Source: Neobacillus massiliamazoniensis
GTDB taxonomy: Bacteria; Bacillota; Bacilli; Bacillales; Cytobacillaceae
Direction: 5' to 3'
DNA: 64,000 bases
NCBI RefSeq assembly: GCF_001048695.1
Contig: NZ_CVRB01000004.1
Coordinates: 806,001 to 870,000, forward strand
Made by a program: the position numbers and the translations under genes. Under the pieces are notes generated by a model. It did no database searches, was not told the DNA's origin, and saw only the letters and a program-made list of their open reading frames with translations. Below, piece by piece: positions 63,046 to 64,000 of the stretch; position 1 is the stretch's first letter, and each line of letters opens with the position of its first letter.

Positions 63046-64000
63046 TACGGGCTTTATCCCCCAGATTTCATCAGCATATTCTTTGATCGTGCGGTCACTT
63101 GAAAAATAACCAGCGTGAGCAATATTGTTTAGGCTCATTTTTTGCCATTGTTGCTGCTTTTTATAGGACTCCCCGATGATTTCTTGTATACCCGCATAGG
63201 AAGCAAAGTCCTTTAAGACATAATATTGATCATTTTCTCCAAGAAGAGAATCAAAAATAGGTTCAAATTCATTTTGAACACCTGGAAAAAATCCATTTAC
63301 GAGCTGATCAACAGCCTGACGGATCCTACTGTCATGATGATAATACTCAATTGATTGGTAACCCCCGTGTTGCTGATAATGGAGTACCTCGGAAGCACTT
63401 AGACCAAATGTAAAAATATTAGCATCACCTACTAACTCGCGAATCTCAATGTTAGCTCCATCTAATGTTCCTACCGTTAATGCTCCGTTGATCATAAATT
63501 TCATATTCCCCGTACCTGATGCTTCTTTACTGGCAGTTGAAATTTGTTCGCTAACATCTGACGCAGGAAAGATTTTTTCTGCCAACGACACTCGATAATT
63601 TTCTAGGAAAATCACTTTGATTCGATCAGCTATTTGTAGGTCTTGATTTACTTTATCAGCTACGGTGTTTATTAATTTAATAATTTTTTTTGCATAATAA
63701 TACCCTGGAGAGGCTTTTGCACCAAAAATGAATACCCTTGGGGCGCACTCAAAACTCGAATCTTCTTTTATACGATTGTAGAGGTACATAATATGTAAAA
63801 CATTTAAAAGCTGACGCTTATATGCATGAAGCCGTTTTACCTGTACATCAAAGATGGAGTTTGAATCAACTGCTATACTGGTTTTCTCATAAATAAAATC
63901 GGCAAGTATTTGCTTATTTTCTGTTTTTATTTTTGCCATTTGCTCTAAAAAAGAGGAATCATTTTGATACCTTAACAAACCGGACAGCTCACTTGCGGAA
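63043..64000 (-). CDS. glgP: Glycogen phosphorylase, C-terminal part (cut by the window edge)
   Basis: About 319 residues, the C-terminal 40 percent of a GT35 phosphorylase that releases glucose-1-phosphate from glycogen. The PLP-lysine motif is EASGTGNMKFMINGALTVGTLDGANIEI; VQVKRLHAYKRQLLN and IFGAKASPGYYYAKKII are also family hallmarks. The frame is open to base 64000 with no start there (the TTG at 63978 is internal), so the gene continues beyond the window, presumably the end of a glg operon. Confidence 0.95.
   Translation of the reverse strand, partial: SASELSGLLRYQNDSSFLEQMAKIKTENKQILADFIYEKTSIAVDSNSIFDVQVKRLHAYKRQLLNVLHIMYLYNRIKEDSSFECAPRVFIFGAKASPGYYYAKKIIKLINTVADKVNQDLQIADRIKVIFLENYRVSLAEKIFPASDVSEQISTASKEASGTGNMKFMINGALTVGTLDGANIEIRELVGDANIFTFGLSASEVLHYQQHGGYQSIEYYHHDSRIRQAVDQLVNGFFPGVQNEFEPIFDSLLGENDQYYVLKDFASYAGIQEIIGESYKKQQQWQKMSLNNIAHAGYFSSDRTIKEYADEIWGIKPV

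Noticed and set aside
1-64000. tRNA or rRNA genes, phage or conjugation genes, replication origins
   Set aside because: None were recognised on either strand; the only structured RNAs seen are the T-box, the SAM-I riboswitch, terminators and the ytlA-ytlC segment.

Overview
The window is chromosomal DNA of a low-GC endospore-forming Bacillaceae. Evidence: AT-rich sequence, AGGAGG-type ribosome binding sites with many TTG/GTG starts, a T-box in front of leuS, a SAM-I riboswitch in front of metK, the sporulation gene cse60, and a gene order that, from memory, closely follows the B. subtilis ytzH-amyX-leuS-metK-luxS-men region. An NrfHA ammonifying nitrite reductase, absent from B. subtilis, points to a soil Bacillus of the Neobacillus/Mesobacillus kind. 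The genus is inference, and nothing here suggests a plasmid or prophage.

Layout. 0-8 kb: ytzH, ytmP, pullulanase amyX, lipid kinase, RNA cyclic phosphodiesterase, D-amino acid transaminase, dipeptidase pepV. 8-19 kb is more accessory: ytzE, an amino acid permease, a LysR/YhgE divergent pair, an AHSA1-ArsR operon with visible operators, a DUF2935 gene broken by one stop codon, a lone ATPase, speD flanked by two unrelated tandem arrays that both have a 52-bp period, and a lipoprotein deacetylase. 19-32 kb: ytzG, murJ, ytfP, cse60, a three-gene flavin/cytochrome module, ytwF, leuS, an MFS transporter and nrfHA. 32-46 kb: small proteins, mnmL-mnmM, ytpAB, ytoA, metK, pckA, ytmAB and the ytlA-ytlCD ABC importer. 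45-50 kb: a CoA-transferase/acyl-CoA dehydrogenase locus with a TetR regulator. 50-53 kb: ytkD, ytzI, luxS, yidD and ytiB. 53-63 kb: menaquinone synthesis (menFDHBEC and divergent menA). The right edge cuts glgP.

How they connect. The menaquinone genes, nrfHA (a quinol-dependent nitrite reductase) and the b-heme membrane protein with ApbE together suggest flexible respiratory electron transfer. metK, luxS and speD all lie on SAM metabolism.

Most interesting items: (1) 23188-24956, a small anchored Asn/Gln-rich protein whose last seven residues, DTTTGGT, resemble the ApbE flavinylation motif, translationally coupled to an ApbE that has no signal peptide and to a ferric-reductase-like protein; (2) three MITE-like elements with GGCTGTGTTAAA-type ends and exact 8-bp target duplications inside the men cluster, one of which has rewritten the C terminus of MenH; (3) the two 52-bp arrays around speD; (4) a densely structured segment between ytlA and ytlC; (5) a dispersed ~125-bp repeat family, one copy of which supplies the end of YidD.
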